Assembly (NCBI GenBank): GCA_019232645.1
Contig: JAFANO010000319.1
Span: 1 to 6,533, forward strand
Source: Planctomycetaceae bacterium
Lineage (GTDB): Bacteria > Planctomycetota > Planctomycetia > Isosphaerales > Isosphaeraceae
Length of the DNA: 6,533 bases
Direction of reading: 5' to 3'
The notes below the pieces were generated by a model, which saw only the letters and a program-made list of their open reading frames with translations, searched no databases and had not been told where the DNA came from. Shown here piece after piece: positions 6,408 through 6,533 of this stretch; positions within the stretch are counted from its first letter, which is position 1; each line of letters begins with the position of its first letter. The position numbers and the translations under genes are program-made.

Positions 6408-6427
6408 GTGGTCCGTAATACGCTTAC
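6408..6427 (-). repeat. Right terminal inverted repeat (IRR)
   Basis: Read on the minus strand it is GTAAGCGTATTACGGACCAC, 16 of 20 identical to bases 1-20, with blocks GTA, GCGT and TTACG all conserved in register. The outer GTAAGCG matches the end sequence I recall for IS66 elements. It lies about 4 kb downstream of the tnpC stop, far beyond the usual distance, which places four cargo genes inside the element. Confidence 0.8.
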
Positions 6428-6435
6428 GTTGACCA
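6428..6435. other. Position of the right target-site duplication (8 bp)
   Basis: GTTGACCA directly follows the right end. IS66 elements typically duplicate 8 bp of target, so these bases should also precede base 1 of the window if the element is intact. The left flank is not visible, so this is only a prediction. Confidence 0.4.
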
Positions 6436-6463
6436 TGGCCCAGTCCCAAGGGAGGTGGCGAAC

Positions 6464-6533
6464 GTGTCCTCACGACAGGTCCACCACGCGGGTCGTTTGA
6501 CGCCCCTCGCGGATCGGAGGGACAACCGGATCC
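6464..6533 (+). CDS. Partial 5' end of a flanking gene
   Basis: A GTG at 6464 is preceded by a strong AAGGGAGGT (6448-6456) at seven bases spacing and opens a frame that stays open to the window end, giving 23 codons beginning VSSRQVHHAGRLTPLADRR. It is outside the element, 37 bases from its right end. The product cannot be identified from so short a piece. If it is real, the insertion sits between the gene and its native promoter. The strong ribosome site is the main support. Confidence 0.4.
   Translation, partial: MSSRQVHHAGRLTPLADRRDNRI

Larger units (their letters stand above)
1..6427 (+). mobile_element. IS66-family element with cargo genes, about 6.4 kb
   Basis: The element is delimited by the terminal inverted repeats at 1-20 and 6408-6427. 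It contains the complete IS66 trio tnpA, tnpB and tnpC in canonical order at its left end, then about 4 kb with three co-directional genes and one convergent gene. Ordinary IS66 members are about 2.5 kb and end shortly after tnpC, so this would be a transporter-type IS carrying passengers. All three transposition genes are intact and the key TnpC residues are present, so it may be mobile or recently mobile. IS66 elements usually make 8-bp target duplications. The right-hand copy would be GTTGACCA (6428-6435), but the left flank lies outside the window, so duplication cannot be tested. The alternative is a short IS66 that lost its own right end, with the 6408-6427 repeat belonging to another IS66 copy. 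The quality of the match to this left end argues against that. Confidence 0.75.

Noticed and set aside
6228..6473. Upstream extension of the convergent gene to 231 residues
   Set aside because: It would run through the right inverted repeat and into the flank, and the added residues are R/P/G-rich with no conserved look. The motif-bearing part begins just after residue 10 of the shorter form.
1..6533. CRISPR array, tRNA or rRNA genes
   Set aside because: I found no regularly spaced direct repeats, no cloverleaf-like segment and no ribosomal RNA core sequence. Most of the window is accounted for by coding regions.

Overview
This GC-rich window reads as one large IS66-family transposable element that carries non-transposition genes, followed by about 100 bases of right-hand flank. 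A planctomycete host (Isosphaeraceae/Gemmataceae-like) is my best guess. It rests on base composition, the style of the IS66 proteins and a minus-strand protein of a type I associate with that phylum. No marker gene fixes the taxonomy.

Layout. Bases 1-20 form the left terminal inverted repeat. Bases 81-2429 hold the classic IS66 trio tnpA, tnpB and tnpC. TnpC has its zinc-finger cysteines and the D-D-E residues, so the element looks potentially active. The right inverted repeat is not just after tnpC, where a compact IS66 would end, but at 6408-6427, where 16 of 20 bases match the left end. Bases 2430-6407 are therefore cargo: three co-directional genes (2596-3279, 3314-4510, 4527-5765) and one convergent gene (5778-6227, minus strand). 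Bases 6428-6533 are flank, starting with the expected position of the 8-bp target duplication and containing the probable 5' end of another gene.

How the parts may work together. The tnpA leader has a perfect 10-bp inverted repeat (40-49 / 67-76) whose right arm contains the tnpA ribosome binding site. A candidate extended -10 lies across its left arm, so only transcripts entering from outside would fold and block tnpA translation. This matches the protective logic known from IS10 and IS50. tnpA and tnpB overlap in ATGCTGA, which suggests coupled translation. The three plus-strand cargo genes have short gaps and look like an operon. They encode a protein resembling the core-binding half of a tyrosine recombinase but lacking the catalytic half, an all-helical HEAT-like protein with a basic tail, and a protein with an XPB/Ssl2-type 'helicase C-terminal' module but no helicase motor. 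All three look like nucleic-acid-binding or scaffold proteins without a visible active site. Their function, whether accessory to transposition or of benefit to the host (for example defence), cannot be read from the sequence and is unknown to me as a set.
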